A stretch of 64,000 bases of DNA from CBFDBF01 sp050287965 (GCA_050287965.1 JBNKCX010000013.1:62001-126000); one strand, 5' to 3'. Positions 15,142-25,007 are shown, numbered from the stretch's first letter. Program-made: numbers and translations. Notes: generated from the sequence alone by a model not told the origin.

Positions 15142-17052
15142 TTAGTGATGAGGCTCCTGTTTCCCGTAAAGACTTGCGTAGAGCCCGCGGTTTTTCAGCA
15201 GTTCCTCGTGGTTCCCTTCTTCGACGATACGGCCGTCTTCAAACACCAGCGCCCGGTCGGCCTGTTTAACGGCGCTCAGGCGGTGGGCGATGATGATGGT
15301 GGTGCGGCCGCTGAGAAATGTCTGCAAAGCGTTGTGCAGCCTGCCCTCGGTAGCGGTGTCCAGGGCTGAGGTGGCCTCGTCCAGGATCACCACCTTGGGT
15401 TCGGTGAGCACCATGCGTGCCACCGCCAGCCGCTGTCTCTGACCTCCGGAGAGGCGGATGCCGTAGCGGCCGATGAGGGTGTCCAGCCCGTCATCCATTT
15501 CGCGCACCACATCATCGAGCTGGGCTATCTTCAGGGCCCGCCACAGTTCCTCGTCGGTTTTCTCCAGGCCGAGGGTGAGGTTCATGCGTACGCTGTCGTT
15601 GAACAGGGCGGGGTGCTGCAGTACCGTCGCTACGTTATCCCGCACGGTATCCATGCCGATCTCGGACACCGGAACGCCGTCGAAACAGACGCCTCCGGAT
15701 TCCGGGGTATAGAGTCCCAGGATCACCTGCACCAGGGTGGTTTTGCCGCCCCCACTGGCGCCCACCAGGGCCACCTTCTCCCCCTTCCTTATATCCAGGG
15801 ATATGTCGTTGAGGACCAGGGGGCCGTCCCCATAGCGGAAGCAGAGATGCTGCAGCTGGATGGAGGTGGTGGTCTGGTCCTGGAACGGATTGTTCCGGTG
15901 CGGGTAACTCGGTTCCAGGTCGATACCGATCAATTCGTTGATCCGATCCAGGGCGGCGCGGGCGCCGTTATAGGCATACTGTATGGCCAGCACCTCCTGC
16001 ACCGGATTCATCATGAACCAGAGATAGGAAAAGACCGCCAGCATCTCGCCGATGGTCAGATCGGAATAGAGCACCATCAGCATGCTGACGGCGCGGAAGA
16101 TATCGAAGCCGAAGAGAAAGATGGTGAAAGAAAGACGTTGCGCCGCGTCGCTCTTCCAGGCGAAGGCGGTGGAGTGACGACGGATGTTTCCCGCCTTGTC
16201 GATAATGCGGGCGATGTAGTGCCGTTCCCGATTGTTGGCGCGGATCTGCTGGATGGCGTCCAGGGTTTCCGACAGCGCCTCCTGGAACAGTTGGTAGGCG
16301 CTGTTCTCCCGTTTCTTCAGGGTCTTCACCTTGCGCCCGAAGAGGGTGGTGACATAGATGACCACGGGATTGAGAAACAGAATAAACAGGGCCAGCTGCC
16401 AGTTCATCCAGAGCAGTACCATGGCCGTGCCGGTGATACTGAGGATGGCTACCAGGAACTTACTGGTGGCTACGCCGACAAAGTTATCGACGGCGTCGAT
16501 ATCGGTGACCAGGTGGGAGGCGACGGTGCCGCTGCCGAGGGTTTCGTATTCCGACATGGAGACCCGTTCCAGCCGCTGCAGCAGAGCGCGGCGGATGCGG
16601 AAGGTCACCTCTTTGGAGATGGCGGTGAACTGCCGGGTCTGCCAGACGCCGAGGGTCAGGGTCAGGAGGCGCAGAAACAGAGTGAGGAAAAGCACCGCGA
16701 GGATATACAGCACGGGTCCGTGCCACTGTTGCGGGAACAGGGCGTTGATGACGGCCACCGCACGTCCCGGTTGGTTCAGCAGCACCTCGTCCACCAGCAG
16801 AGGAATCAGCAGGGGCACCGGTACGCTCACCAGTGCACCGAGTACGGCGATGAGATTTGCTACCCATAACTCCCGCCGGTGCTGGAGTATCATCTGTATC
16901 AGCTCGCGCCAGCTGTAGCGGGTGGACCGAACGGTTTCGGCGGGAACGGGGGGCGGCGCGGTCAGGGTCGTGGCGGTCACTTCGAATCCGGGTGCAGGGT
17001 TAACGGATAATGATCGGTCAGGCTGCGAAAGGCGGTCTGCAGTGACCCGCAT
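15142..17052 (-). CDS. MsbA/LapB-like ABC exporter (fused membrane and ATPase domains)
   Basis: This 636-residue half-transporter has a polar N-terminal region of about 55 residues, then a six-helix type I exporter domain (about 60-350). The nucleotide-binding domain follows. It has Walker A GASGGGKTT, signature LSGGQRQ, Walker B VVILDEATSALD and the switch IIAHRLSAV. It would work as a dimer in the inner membrane, driving export of a lipid, peptide or drug. An exported-peptidase gene and an outer-membrane TolC-type gene lie divergently just to the right, which makes an export theme plausible. A specific substrate cannot be read from sequence. Confidence 0.88.
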   Translation of the reverse strand: MRVTADRLSQPDRSLSVNPAPGFEVTATTLTAPPPVPAETVRSTRYSWRELIQMILQHRRELWVANLIAVLGALVSVPVPLLIPLLVDEVLLNQPGRAVAVINALFPQQWHGPVLYILAVLFLTLFLRLLTLTLGVWQTRQFTAISKEVTFRIRRALLQRLERVSMSEYETLGSGTVASHLVTDIDAVDNFVGVATSKFLVAILSITGTAMVLLWMNWQLALFILFLNPVVIYVTTLFGRKVKTLKKRENSAYQLFQEALSETLDAIQQIRANNRERHYIARIIDKAGNIRRHSTAFAWKSDAAQRLSFTIFLFGFDIFRAVSMLMVLYSDLTIGEMLAVFSYLWFMMNPVQEVLAIQYAYNGARAALDRINELIGIDLEPSYPHRNNPFQDQTTTSIQLQHLCFRYGDGPLVLNDISLDIRKGEKVALVGASGGGKTTLVQVILGLYTPESGGVCFDGVPVSEIGMDTVRDNVATVLQHPALFNDSVRMNLTLGLEKTDEELWRALKIAQLDDVVREMDDGLDTLIGRYGIRLSGGQRQRLAVARMVLTEPKVVILDEATSALDTATEGRLHNALQTFLSGRTTIIIAHRLSAVKQADRALVFEDGRIVEEGNHEELLKNRGLYASLYGKQEPHH

Positions 17053-17189
17053 TATTCCATATTTTTACGGTGCCTGCGGTACCTTGTCAGGGACCCCAAC
17101 CCCGCCCTTTGCAGGGTTGATGTGTCTATTGGCTGCGGTTCTCGGGTATGATTTTGTTGTGATATTCGCGGTGAGGATAGCGGCGCGGG

Positions 17190-18041
17190 ATGAAATCAAA
17201 GAGATATATGCTGTTTTTGTTGTCGGCGGTCTGGTTTGTGCTCGGGGTTACGCCGGTCATGGCTGAAATCAGCCTTGACGGTCCGCTGGTTCAGGGTGGA
17301 CTGCTTTGCGGAAAGGCGCCGCCGGGTACCCGGATTGAAAAAGACGGTACTCCGGTGCGGGTGTCCGAAAGCGGTGTTTTCCTGTTGGGCTTCGGTCGCG
17401 ATCATCCCGCCGAGAGCAGACTGAAGGTCATTTCAGCCGACGGAACAGAAGAGACACGGGTGCTGGAGATCGCGCGACGGGAGTATGACATTCAGCGTAT
17501 CGACGGGCTGCCGCCGCAGAAGGTGGAGCCCAGTGAGGAGGACCTGAAACGTATCCGCAAGGAATCTGCGCTGGTTGCGCGGGCGCGCAACCGGGACGAT
17601 GAGCGGACCGATTTCCTCAGCGGCTGGGTGTGGCCGGTGGAGGGGAGGATCTCCGGTGTATACGGCAGTCAGCGTATTCTTAACGGCGAAGCGCGCCGGC
17701 CCCATTTCGGTGTGGATATCGCCGCCCCGGAGGGTACCCCGGTGAAGGCGCCGGCCGACGGGATTGTGACCCTGATACATCCTGATATGTTTTTCTCCGG
17801 TGGAACCCTGATACTGGATCACGGATACCGGCTCTCCTCCTCCTTCCTGCACCTGAGCAGAATACGGGTAAAGGAGGGGGACAGGGTGCGCCGGGGGGAT
17901 ATCATTGCCGAGGTGGGTGCCACCGGAAGGGTTACCGGAGCCCACCTGGATTGGCGCATCAATTGGGCCAAGGAGCGGGTGGATCCGCAACTGCTGGTGC
18001 CGCCGATGCCCGAACCGGCAGCGGAATTATCTACGAATTAG
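17190..18041 (+). CDS. Exported M23 (LytM/peptidoglycan endopeptidase-like) peptidase
   Basis: This 283-residue protein has a signal peptide (LFLLSAVWFVLGVTPVMA), a linker region to about residue 145 and a C-terminal M23 domain. HFGVDIAAPEGTPVKAPADG gives the first zinc ligands His and Asp. SSFLHLSRI follows, then GAHLDWRIN where most LytM enzymes have HLH. The second His of that motif, normally a zinc ligand, is Asp here. Asp could still bind zinc, or the protein could be a non-catalytic activator like EnvC or NlpD. It sits divergently from the ABC exporter gene across a 137-base gap. Confidence 0.85.
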   Translation: MKSKRYMLFLLSAVWFVLGVTPVMAEISLDGPLVQGGLLCGKAPPGTRIEKDGTPVRVSESGVFLLGFGRDHPAESRLKVISADGTEETRVLEIARREYDIQRIDGLPPQKVEPSEEDLKRIRKESALVARARNRDDERTDFLSGWVWPVEGRISGVYGSQRILNGEARRPHFGVDIAAPEGTPVKAPADGIVTLIHPDMFFSGGTLILDHGYRLSSSFLHLSRIRVKEGDRVRRGDIIAEVGATGRVTGAHLDWRINWAKERVDPQLLVPPMPEPAAELSTN

Positions 18042-18132
18042 TTGAAAAAAGTCTTCTAAACGTATATTAATCCTAAAAATTTTGTTCAACAACAGGTATA
18101 CTATGCCTATTTAGGTGACCAGGATCAGGTTG

Positions 18133-19434
18133 ATGAAAAGAAAGCTCATACCACTTCTGTTCTGTCCCTTACTGGGGTTTTCCACGGCTCATGGGGAGAA
18201 TCTTATCCAGGTGTACGAGTCGGCGCTTACCAATGATGCCCAGATCCGGGCAGCCAGGGCCTCGCGGAATTCCGCCATGGAGGCGAAACCCCAGGCGCGG
18301 GCGCAACTGCTCCCCACCATCGGTTTATCGGCCGACGCCTATGAGGTTCATAGCGATATAAAGGACACCGGGGGCGGTACGGAGGACTACGACAGCTCCA
18401 GTGCCTCCATTTCCCTGAGCCAGCCCATATTCCGGCGTGAGTACTGGATCCAGCTCACTCAGGCCGACCAGCAGGTGGAAAGGGCGGAGGCGCAACTGTC
18501 GTCGGCGGAACAGACGCTGATGGTGCGAACCGCGCAGGCCTACTTTGGGGTGCTTTCCGCCCAGGATAGCCTGGAGTTTGCCAAGGCCGAGACGGAGGCT
18601 ATATCCCGGCAGCTCGATCAGGCCAAGCAGCGCTTTGAAGTTGGACTGATCGCAATTACCGCGGTGCATGAGGCACAGGCCGCCTACGACCAGTCGCGGG
18701 CGGATCTGATCGCGGCGGAGAACGCCCTGGGCGATGCCTGGGAGGCGTTGCGGGAGATTATCCACGTCAGAGTCTCGTCCCTTGCGTCGCTGACTCCGGA
18801 ACTTCCCCTCAATCCCCCGCAACCACAGGATATAGAGCAGTGGAGCGGTATGGCCCAGCAGCAGAATCTGGACATACTGGCCACCCAGAAGAACATGGAG
18901 ATCGCACGCGAAAACGTCTCTCTGCAAGGGGCGGGACACCTGCCGACCCTGGACCTGGTAGGTTCGCACTCCGTGGATCGCACCGGCAGCAGTCTCGGAA
19001 CGGACGCGGACACCTCCAGTATCGGCGTGGAGCTAAACATCCCGCTGTTCGCCGGTGGTGGCGTCGTTTCCCGTACCCGCCAGGCGGAATACGACCTGGA
19101 GGTGGCGCAGGAGGGACTGGACGCCAAACGCCGTGCCGTGGATCGGCAGGTGCGGGACGCCTACCGCGGTGTACTGGCCAGTATCAGCCAGGTGGAGGCG
19201 CTCAAGGCGAGCACCCTATCCGCCCAGAGCGCGTTGGAGGCCACTGAGGCGGGATTCGAGGTGGGGACACGCACCATGGTGGATGTACTGAGTTCCCAGC
19301 GCGATCTCTATCGTACCCGCAGCAACTACGCGAACGTGCGTTACAACTATATCCTCAGCGGCCTGTTGCTCAAGCAGGCGGCCGGAATCCTGACGCGCAA
19401 CGACCTGGAACAGGTCAACAGCTGGCTGCAGTGA
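18133..19434 (+). CDS. tolC: TolC-family outer-membrane efflux/secretion channel
   Basis: This 433-residue protein has a signal peptide (LIPLLFCPLLGFSTAHG) and two repeats of the outer-membrane efflux protein domain. It shows LIQVYESALTNDAQIRAARA near the N-terminus, the periodic alpha-helical barrel segments, and beta-strand segments such as SASISLSQPIFRREY and SSIGVELNIPLFAGG, which end each repeat. It is the trimeric outer-membrane duct for tripartite efflux or type I secretion. I prefer the ATG at 18133, which begins the signal peptide, over the GTG at 18115. An ABC exporter lies nearby but no membrane-fusion protein does. Confidence 0.88.
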   Translation: MKRKLIPLLFCPLLGFSTAHGENLIQVYESALTNDAQIRAARASRNSAMEAKPQARAQLLPTIGLSADAYEVHSDIKDTGGGTEDYDSSSASISLSQPIFRREYWIQLTQADQQVERAEAQLSSAEQTLMVRTAQAYFGVLSAQDSLEFAKAETEAISRQLDQAKQRFEVGLIAITAVHEAQAAYDQSRADLIAAENALGDAWEALREIIHVRVSSLASLTPELPLNPPQPQDIEQWSGMAQQQNLDILATQKNMEIARENVSLQGAGHLPTLDLVGSHSVDRTGSSLGTDADTSSIGVELNIPLFAGGGVVSRTRQAEYDLEVAQEGLDAKRRAVDRQVRDAYRGVLASISQVEALKASTLSAQSALEATEAGFEVGTRTMVDVLSSQRDLYRTRSNYANVRYNYILSGLLLKQAAGILTRNDLEQVNSWLQ

Positions 19435-19453
19435 GGTCCGCGCGCATATCGAC

Positions 19454-20554
19454 ATGTCCGGAAACACCATAGGAAAACTCTTCAGCGTCACCACCTTCGG
19501 TGAGTCCCACGGACCCGCCTTGGGGTGTATCGTGGACGGTTGTCCGCCGGGGCTTGAGCTGTCGGCGGAAGAGCTGCAGCGGGACCTGGATCGGCGCAAG
19601 CCGGGGACCTCCCGCCACACCACCCAGCGCCGCGAGGCCGATGAGGTGGAGATCCTTTCCGGGGTGTTTGAGGGAAAGACCACGGGTACGCCCATCGGTC
19701 TGCTTATCCGCAATACCGATCAGCGTTCCAAGGACTACTCGGAAATCATGGACCGATTCCGTCCGGGTCACGCCGACTACACCTACCAGCAGAAATACGG
19801 GTGCCGCGACTACCGGGGCGGGGGACGATCCTCGGCGCGGGAGACCGCCATGCGGGTGGCTGCCGGAGGCATCGCCAAGAAATACCTGCGCGACCGTCAC
19901 GGTATCGAGATACGCGGTTACCTGGCCCAGTTGGGGCCGATTATGGCGGAAAAGCTCGATTGGGATGAGGTGGATCGGAACCCCTTTTTCTCTCCGGACG
20001 CTGACAAGGTTGCGGAGATGGAACGGTACATGGATGCGTTGCGCAAGGAGGGGAACTCCATCGGCGCGCGCATCAACGTGGTGGCCACCGGAGTCATGCC
20101 CGGGTTGGGAGAACCGGTGTTTGATCGATTGGATGCGGATATAGCCCACGCCCTCATGAGCATAAACGCCGTCAAGGGGGTGGAGATCGGCGCCGGTTTT
20201 GCGTGCGTCACCCAGAAGGGGACGGAACATCGGGACGAGATAACCCCCGAGGGATTCCTCAGCAACCACGCCGGCGGTGTACTGGGGGGAATATCCAGCG
20301 GCCAGGACATCGTCGCCTCCATCGCCCTCAAACCCACCTCCAGTATCCTGCTTCCGGGTCGTACGGTTAATCTGGAGGGGCAGCCGGTGGAAGTAGTAAC
20401 CGAGGGACGGCACGATCCCTGTGTGGGTATACGCGCCACCCCCATAGCGGAAGCGATGCTGGCCATGGTGCTGATGGATCATCTCCTGCGCCACCGTGCT
20501 CAGAATCTCGAGGTGCAATCAGGGACCCCGGTAATTCCCTCGTCAGCGGGGTGA
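19454..20554 (+). CDS. aroC: Chorismate synthase
   Basis: This 366-residue enzyme catalyses the last shikimate step, 5-enolpyruvylshikimate-3-phosphate to chorismate, using reduced FMN. The N-terminus GKLFSVTTFGESHGPALG is signature 1, and RPGHADYTYQQKYGCRDYRGGGRSSARETA is signature 2. GGISSGQDI and the C-terminal R-H-D-P-C are also present. Its length is normal for the family. It starts 19 bases after the TolC-type gene. Chorismate feeds the tryptophan genes further right (trpFBA). Confidence 0.97.
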   Translation: MSGNTIGKLFSVTTFGESHGPALGCIVDGCPPGLELSAEELQRDLDRRKPGTSRHTTQRREADEVEILSGVFEGKTTGTPIGLLIRNTDQRSKDYSEIMDRFRPGHADYTYQQKYGCRDYRGGGRSSARETAMRVAAGGIAKKYLRDRHGIEIRGYLAQLGPIMAEKLDWDEVDRNPFFSPDADKVAEMERYMDALRKEGNSIGARINVVATGVMPGLGEPVFDRLDADIAHALMSINAVKGVEIGAGFACVTQKGTEHRDEITPEGFLSNHAGGVLGGISSGQDIVASIALKPTSSILLPGRTVNLEGQPVEVVTEGRHDPCVGIRATPIAEAMLAMVLMDHLLRHRAQNLEVQSGTPVIPSSAG

Positions 20555-20607
20555 GCCCCGGGTGCTGAGCTATCTCCGATTTCCACCCCTCGGCCCCCGG
20601 CCCTAAT

Positions 20608-21756
20608 ATGCCGTACTGGCGACTCTCCAGTTTCTATCTCTTCTATTTTGCCGCCCTCGGGACTCTGGTTCCCTACTGGGGCCTGTATCTGAAGAGCATC
20701 GATTTTGACGCCGTGGCCATCGGCGAGCTCATGGCCATACCCCTGGCAACCAAATTTATCGCGCCCTACGTGTGGGGTTGGATCGGTGATCACCTGGGTC
20801 ATCGCATGTTTATCGTACGCCTCGGTTCCCTTCTCACCGCCGTCATATTCCTCGGGGTGTTCTGGCTGCGCGGCTTCTGGGGATTGGGACTCGCCATGGC
20901 GCTGTTCAGCTTTTTCTGGAACGCCGTGCTGCCTCAATTCGAGGCGGTAACCCTCCGCTATCTCGGCGATAAGGCGCAAAAATACGCCCGTATCCGGGTT
21001 TGGGGGTCCATCGGATTCATTGCTACCGTGATGCTGCTCGGGGTGATGGTCGACCATTCGGGACCAGCCGCGATTCTTCCCGTACTCCTGGGTATCTACG
21101 TGGCCATCTGGTTATCCAGTATGGCGGTTAGGGACCCCGATCCTGAATCCCACCCCCCGGGTCAGTCCTCGATCATGGCGGTGATGAGACTGCCGGCCGT
21201 GATCGGCTTTTTTGCCACCTGTTTTCTGTTGCAGGCCAGTCACGGCGCCTACTACACCTTTTACTCCATATATATGGAAGCGGAGGGCTATTCGAAAACC
21301 GTAATCGGCCAGCTCTGGGCCCTGGGCGTCATCGCCGAGGTGATGGTGTTTCTGATTATGCATCGGTTGTTACAGCGCTGGGGCGCCCGCAACGTGCTCC
21401 TGGCCAGTCTGCTGTTGGCCGCGGCGCGTTGGCTCCTGATCGGGAATTTCCCCCAGTCGTTATGGATAATGCTGGTGGCGCAGGTTCTGCATGCCGCCAC
21501 CTTCGGGACCTTTCACGCCTCCGCCATTCACCTTGTTCACCGCTATTTCACCGGACGGCACCAGGGGCGAGGGCAGGCCCTGTATGCCAGTCTCAGTTTC
21601 GGTGCGGGTGGCGCCCTCGGCAGTCTCAGCAGCGGTTTTCTCTGGTCCAGCGTCGGACCGGCGGTGACCTTCGGTCTGTCCGCAGTGGTTGCGCTTCTCG
21701 CTTTTTTAACGGCATGGCTATGGGTTGCCGATAATCTGGATGAGGGCCGCTACTGA
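20608..21756 (+). CDS. MFS permease, HcaT / phenylpropionate-transporter-like
   Basis: This 382-residue inner-membrane protein has about 12 hydrophobic segments and begins with YWRLSSFYLFYFAALGTLVPYWGLYL. This opening is characteristic of the small HcaT-like/MFS_1-like group, whose substrate is mostly unknown. A GDHLGHR loop corresponds to the MFS motif between helices 2 and 3. The C-terminal half has GRHQGRGQALYASLSFGAGGALGSL. The gene overlaps the convergent LysR-family gene by seven bases. Confidence 0.8.
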   Translation: MPYWRLSSFYLFYFAALGTLVPYWGLYLKSIDFDAVAIGELMAIPLATKFIAPYVWGWIGDHLGHRMFIVRLGSLLTAVIFLGVFWLRGFWGLGLAMALFSFFWNAVLPQFEAVTLRYLGDKAQKYARIRVWGSIGFIATVMLLGVMVDHSGPAAILPVLLGIYVAIWLSSMAVRDPDPESHPPGQSSIMAVMRLPAVIGFFATCFLLQASHGAYYTFYSIYMEAEGYSKTVIGQLWALGVIAEVMVFLIMHRLLQRWGARNVLLASLLLAAARWLLIGNFPQSLWIMLVAQVLHAATFGTFHASAIHLVHRYFTGRHQGRGQALYASLSFGAGGALGSLSSGFLWSSVGPAVTFGLSAVVALLAFLTAWLWVADNLDEGRY

Positions 21757-22619
21757 CGGCGACAACTCTCCAGCATCGCCTGCGCCGCGTTGGATAGGCT
21801 GCGATTACGGTGAACCACCGCACCCAGGCTTCTGCTAAGTCGGATTCCATCCACCTCCAGGACCACGAGGGTATCGTTGTCGATCATGGTCCGGGGGAGC
21901 AGACTCCAGCCTAAGCCGATACCCACCAGCATCTTGAGGGTTTCCAGGTAGTTGGTGGAAATGGCGATTTCGATATCCAGACCCCGAGGCGTCAGTGCCT
22001 GTTCCAGGATCATTCGGGTATAGGTGCCGCCGCCCGGCAGCACCGCGGGGAAGGCCGTAAGTTCCTTGAAGGTAACCGCCGGATTCGTTGCCAGAGGATG
22101 CCCCTTATGCACGAGAAACTCCAGCGGATCCGGCCAGATCTCGCTGATTTCCAGGTTGGCGGAGGGGGCGGTGGGCAGGGTGACTATGGCCAGTTCCAGT
22201 TCCCCGCGCTCCACCGCGCTGCAGCCGGTTTCGGAATCGAGGAAACGGATGTCGAGACGAACCTCCGGATACCGTTTGCTGAAGCTGTTCAAGACCGGGG
22301 GCAGACGATGCAGGCCGATATGGTGACTGGTTCCCATACTCAGGGTGCCTCCGACCTTCCCCGACAGATTCGACAGGGAACGCTGGATATCCGTCATCTC
22401 ATCGAGCAACCGTTTGGCACGGGGCAGCAGTTGCGTCCCCGCCTCGGTCAGCCCGATCTTCCTGCCGATACGGTCGAACAGTCGGGTGTCCAGTTTCTCC
22501 TCCAGGGCGGCGATGCGTTTACTGACCGCGGGCTGGGTCAGAAAAAGTCGTTCCCCCGCCAGGGAGAAGGAGCCGGTCTCGGCCACCGCCACGAAGGCGC
22601 TCAGTTCGTTGAGTTCCAT
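21750..22619 (-). CDS. LysR-family transcriptional regulator
   Basis: This 289-residue LysR-type regulator has an N-terminal winged helix-turn-helix (FVAVAETGSFSLAGERLFLTQPAVSKRIAALE) and a periplasmic-binding-like effector domain from about residue 90. It is divergent from leuC across 125 bases. That matches the Pseudomonas order, where a LysR gene also flanks leuC. Control of leucine synthesis or of the neighbouring permease is plausible but unproven. It also overlaps the MFS gene at its 3' end. Confidence 0.9.
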   Translation of the reverse strand: MELNELSAFVAVAETGSFSLAGERLFLTQPAVSKRIAALEEKLDTRLFDRIGRKIGLTEAGTQLLPRAKRLLDEMTDIQRSLSNLSGKVGGTLSMGTSHHIGLHRLPPVLNSFSKRYPEVRLDIRFLDSETGCSAVERGELELAIVTLPTAPSANLEISEIWPDPLEFLVHKGHPLATNPAVTFKELTAFPAVLPGGGTYTRMILEQALTPRGLDIEIAISTNYLETLKMLVGIGLGWSLLPRTMIDNDTLVVLEVDGIRLSRSLGAVVHRNRSLSNAAQAMLESCRRQ

Positions 22620-22744
22620 GGTTCGATTCCAGGATGGTTATGCCATATATTCCATTATAGAATCATATTTATGAAAAAGATGAATTTGTTTTATACACGG
22701 CGGTTGGCTACCATTCAGCCATCAACAACCTGGAATTCAAGAAC

Positions 22745-24148
22745 ATGAGCGCGAAAACACTCTACGACAAACTCTGGGAAGCGCATCTGGTCCGCACTGA
22801 CGAAGACGGTACCGCGTTGCTCTATATCGACCGGCAACTGGTGCACGAGGTGACCTCGCCGCAGGCCTTTGAGGGGCTGCGTATGGCAGGCCGCAAACCC
22901 TGGCGCCCGGAGGCCAATATCGCCACACCGGACCATAACGTCCCCACCCTCGGTCGGGCCAACGGCATCGACGATCCCGTCGCCCGCCTGCAGGTGGAGA
23001 CTCTGGATCGGAACTGCGAGGAGTTCGGTATCACCGAGTTCGGCATGGATGATATCCGCCAGGGGGTGGTGCATGTGATGGGGCCGGAACAGGGCGCCAC
23101 CCTGCCGGGCATGACCGTGGTCTGTGGTGATTCCCATACCGCCACCCACGGCGCCTTCGGTGCGTTGGCTTTCGGTATCGGTACCTCGGAGGTGGAACAT
23201 GTGCTGGCCACCCAGTGCCTGATCCAGAAGAAGTCCAGGACCATGCTGGTCGATGTGCAGGGCAAGGTGGGTCCCGGCGTGACCGGCAAGGACATCATCC
23301 TGGCGGTGATCGGCAGGATCGGTACCGCCGGCGGCACCGGCTATGTCATCGAGTTCGCGGGCGAGGCCATTCGCGACCTCTCCATGGAGGGGCGCATGAC
23401 CGTCTGCAATATGGCTATCGAGGGCGGTGCCCGTGCCGGCATCATCGCGGTGGACGGGAAGACCATGGACTACGTCAAGGGACGTCCCTACGCCCCGGAT
23501 GGTGAGATGTGGGATCGGGCCGTGGCGGCGTGGCAGCAGTTGCACAGCGATGAGGGGGCCCGCTTCGACACGGTGGTGACCGTTGACGCTGCCGCCATTG
23601 AGCCGCAGGTGACCTGGGGCACGTCGCCGGAGATGGTGCTTCCGGTATCGGCCACGGTGCCCGATCCGGCGGCGGAAGCGGACCCGATAAAGGCGGAAGG
23701 TATGCGCCGGGCCCTGGAGTACATGGGGCTGGAAGCGGGCGTCCCCATTTCCGAGATCCGGCCGGACCATGTGTTTATCGGTTCCTGCACCAACGGCCGT
23801 ATCGAAGACCTGCGAGCGGCCGCCGTGGTGGCCAAGGGCCGTAAGGTGGCGGACAACATCAAACAGGCGCTGGTGGTGCCGGGTACGGGACTGGTGAAAC
23901 AGCAGGCGGAAGCGGAGGGTCTGGACAAGATCTTCATCGAGGCCGGTTTCGAATGGCGTGAACCGGGTTGTTCCATGTGCCTGGCCATGAACGCCGACCG
24001 GCTGCAGCCGGGTGACCGTTGTGCCTCCACCTCCAACCGCAACTTCGAGGGGCGGCAGGGGCAGGGGGGTCGTACCCACCTGGTGAGCCCGGCCATGGCC
24101 GCCGCCGCTGCGGTAACCGGCCGTTTTGTGGATGTAAGAACGTTATAG
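22745..24148 (+). CDS. leuC: 3-isopropylmalate dehydratase large subunit
   Basis: This 467-residue aconitase-family subunit acts with LeuD to isomerise 2-isopropylmalate to 3-isopropylmalate in leucine synthesis. The N-terminal VCGDSHTATHGAFGALAFG and the three Cys ligands of the 4Fe-4S cluster (GSCTNGR and PGCSMCLAMN) are present. Its length is normal. The gene is divergent from the LysR gene. It is followed by a 197-base gap that holds an inverted-repeat element before leuD. Confidence 0.97.
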   Translation: MSAKTLYDKLWEAHLVRTDEDGTALLYIDRQLVHEVTSPQAFEGLRMAGRKPWRPEANIATPDHNVPTLGRANGIDDPVARLQVETLDRNCEEFGITEFGMDDIRQGVVHVMGPEQGATLPGMTVVCGDSHTATHGAFGALAFGIGTSEVEHVLATQCLIQKKSRTMLVDVQGKVGPGVTGKDIILAVIGRIGTAGGTGYVIEFAGEAIRDLSMEGRMTVCNMAIEGGARAGIIAVDGKTMDYVKGRPYAPDGEMWDRAVAAWQQLHSDEGARFDTVVTVDAAAIEPQVTWGTSPEMVLPVSATVPDPAAEADPIKAEGMRRALEYMGLEAGVPISEIRPDHVFIGSCTNGRIEDLRAAAVVAKGRKVADNIKQALVVPGTGLVKQQAEAEGLDKIFIEAGFEWREPGCSMCLAMNADRLQPGDRCASTSNRNFEGRQGQGGRTHLVSPAMAAAAAVTGRFVDVRTL

Positions 24149-24175
24149 CTGTTATGCGCTAATCCGCGTCGAGAG

Positions 24176-24336
24176 TTAACGCGGAGAACGCAAAGGCGCT
24201 AAGACGCGGAGATCATTGATTCAGACGGAATCGGACTTCGAGGGAAATGACATCGGAAAGAGGTGTCTTGAATTTTGCAATAAATTCCTTTGCGCCTCTG
24301 CGACTTTGCATCCTTTGCGTTTAATTTCGTGGTTAG
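24176..24336. repeat. Inverted-repeat element, 8-base-unit subtype (leuC-leuD gap)
   Basis: The left arm (TTAACGCGGAGAACGCAAAGG) consists of near-tandem 8-base units of the form ACGCNNAG. The right arm, about 110 bases on, is its reverse complement (CTTTGCGCCTCTGCGACTTTG and CCTTTGCGTTTAA). The arms could fold into a long hairpin in the leuC-leuD transcript. The same unit recurs at 25008, 35694 and 47340. Confidence 0.75.
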
Positions 24337-24345
24337 GAGAGAGAG

Positions 24346-24987
24346 ATGGATAAATTTGTGAGTTTTACCGGTGTGGTGGCGCCGTTGGATAGGGCCAACG
24401 TGGATACCGACGCCATTATTCCGAAACAGTTTCTGAAGTCCATCAAGCGGACCGGATTCGGACCCTATCTGTTCGATGAGTGGCGCTATATGGATCATGG
24501 CGAGCCGGATATGGACTGCAGCAACCGGCCGCGTAATCCCGATTTCGTGCTTAACGATCCCCGATATGCGAGTGCGCGGATTTTGCTGGCGCGGGATAAC
24601 TTCGGCTGCGGTTCATCCCGGGAGCATGCGCCGTGGGCGTTGGCGGATTACGGTTTCAAGGTGATCATCGCCCCCAGCTTTGCGGATATCTTTTTCAATA
24701 ACAGCTTTAAGAACGGATTGCTCCCCATCAAGCTGGATGCCGGGGTTGTGGACGGGCTGTTCAAAAAGGCGGGCGGAGAGCAGGCGCTTGAGATCACGGT
24801 GGATCTGGCGGCCCAGGAACTGCGGCTTGCCGACGGTGAGGTGATTCCGTTCGAGGTGGATGAGTTCCGCAAACATTGTCTGCTTGAAGGGCTGGACGAC
24901 ATCGGCCTGACCCTGCGGCACGCGGAAGAGATCAAGGCCTTCGAACGGCAACGGCGCGAACAGGCCCCGTGGGTATTCGGAGATTAG
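24346..24987 (+). CDS. leuD: 3-isopropylmalate dehydratase small subunit
   Basis: This 213-residue swivel-domain partner of LeuC has the family signature NVDTDAIIPKQFLK near residue 20. The DNFGCGSSREHAPWAL motif near residue 85 is also present. Its length matches proteobacterial LeuD. A GGAGAGAGAG ribosome site precedes the ATG. It is flanked on both sides by inverted-repeat elements, so it is probably co-transcribed with leuC and leuB despite the unusually long gaps. Confidence 0.97.
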   Translation: MDKFVSFTGVVAPLDRANVDTDAIIPKQFLKSIKRTGFGPYLFDEWRYMDHGEPDMDCSNRPRNPDFVLNDPRYASARILLARDNFGCGSSREHAPWALADYGFKVIIAPSFADIFFNNSFKNGLLPIKLDAGVVDGLFKKAGGEQALEITVDLAAQELRLADGEVIPFEVDEFRKHCLLEGLDDIGLTLRHAEEIKAFERQRREQAPWVFGD

Positions 24988-25007
24988 TGCGGATCGGAAA
25001 TATGGAG

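Noticed and set aside
15613..16869. 418-residue plus-strand frame opposite the ABC exporter
   Set aside because: It mirrors the exporter's conserved motifs on the other strand and has no domain of its own.
22715..24079. Long minus-strand frames opposite leuC, fimV, thrS, uvrB and aroC
   Set aside because: They are shadows of strongly conserved genes, driven by GC-rich third positions, and have no ribosome sites or recognisable domains.
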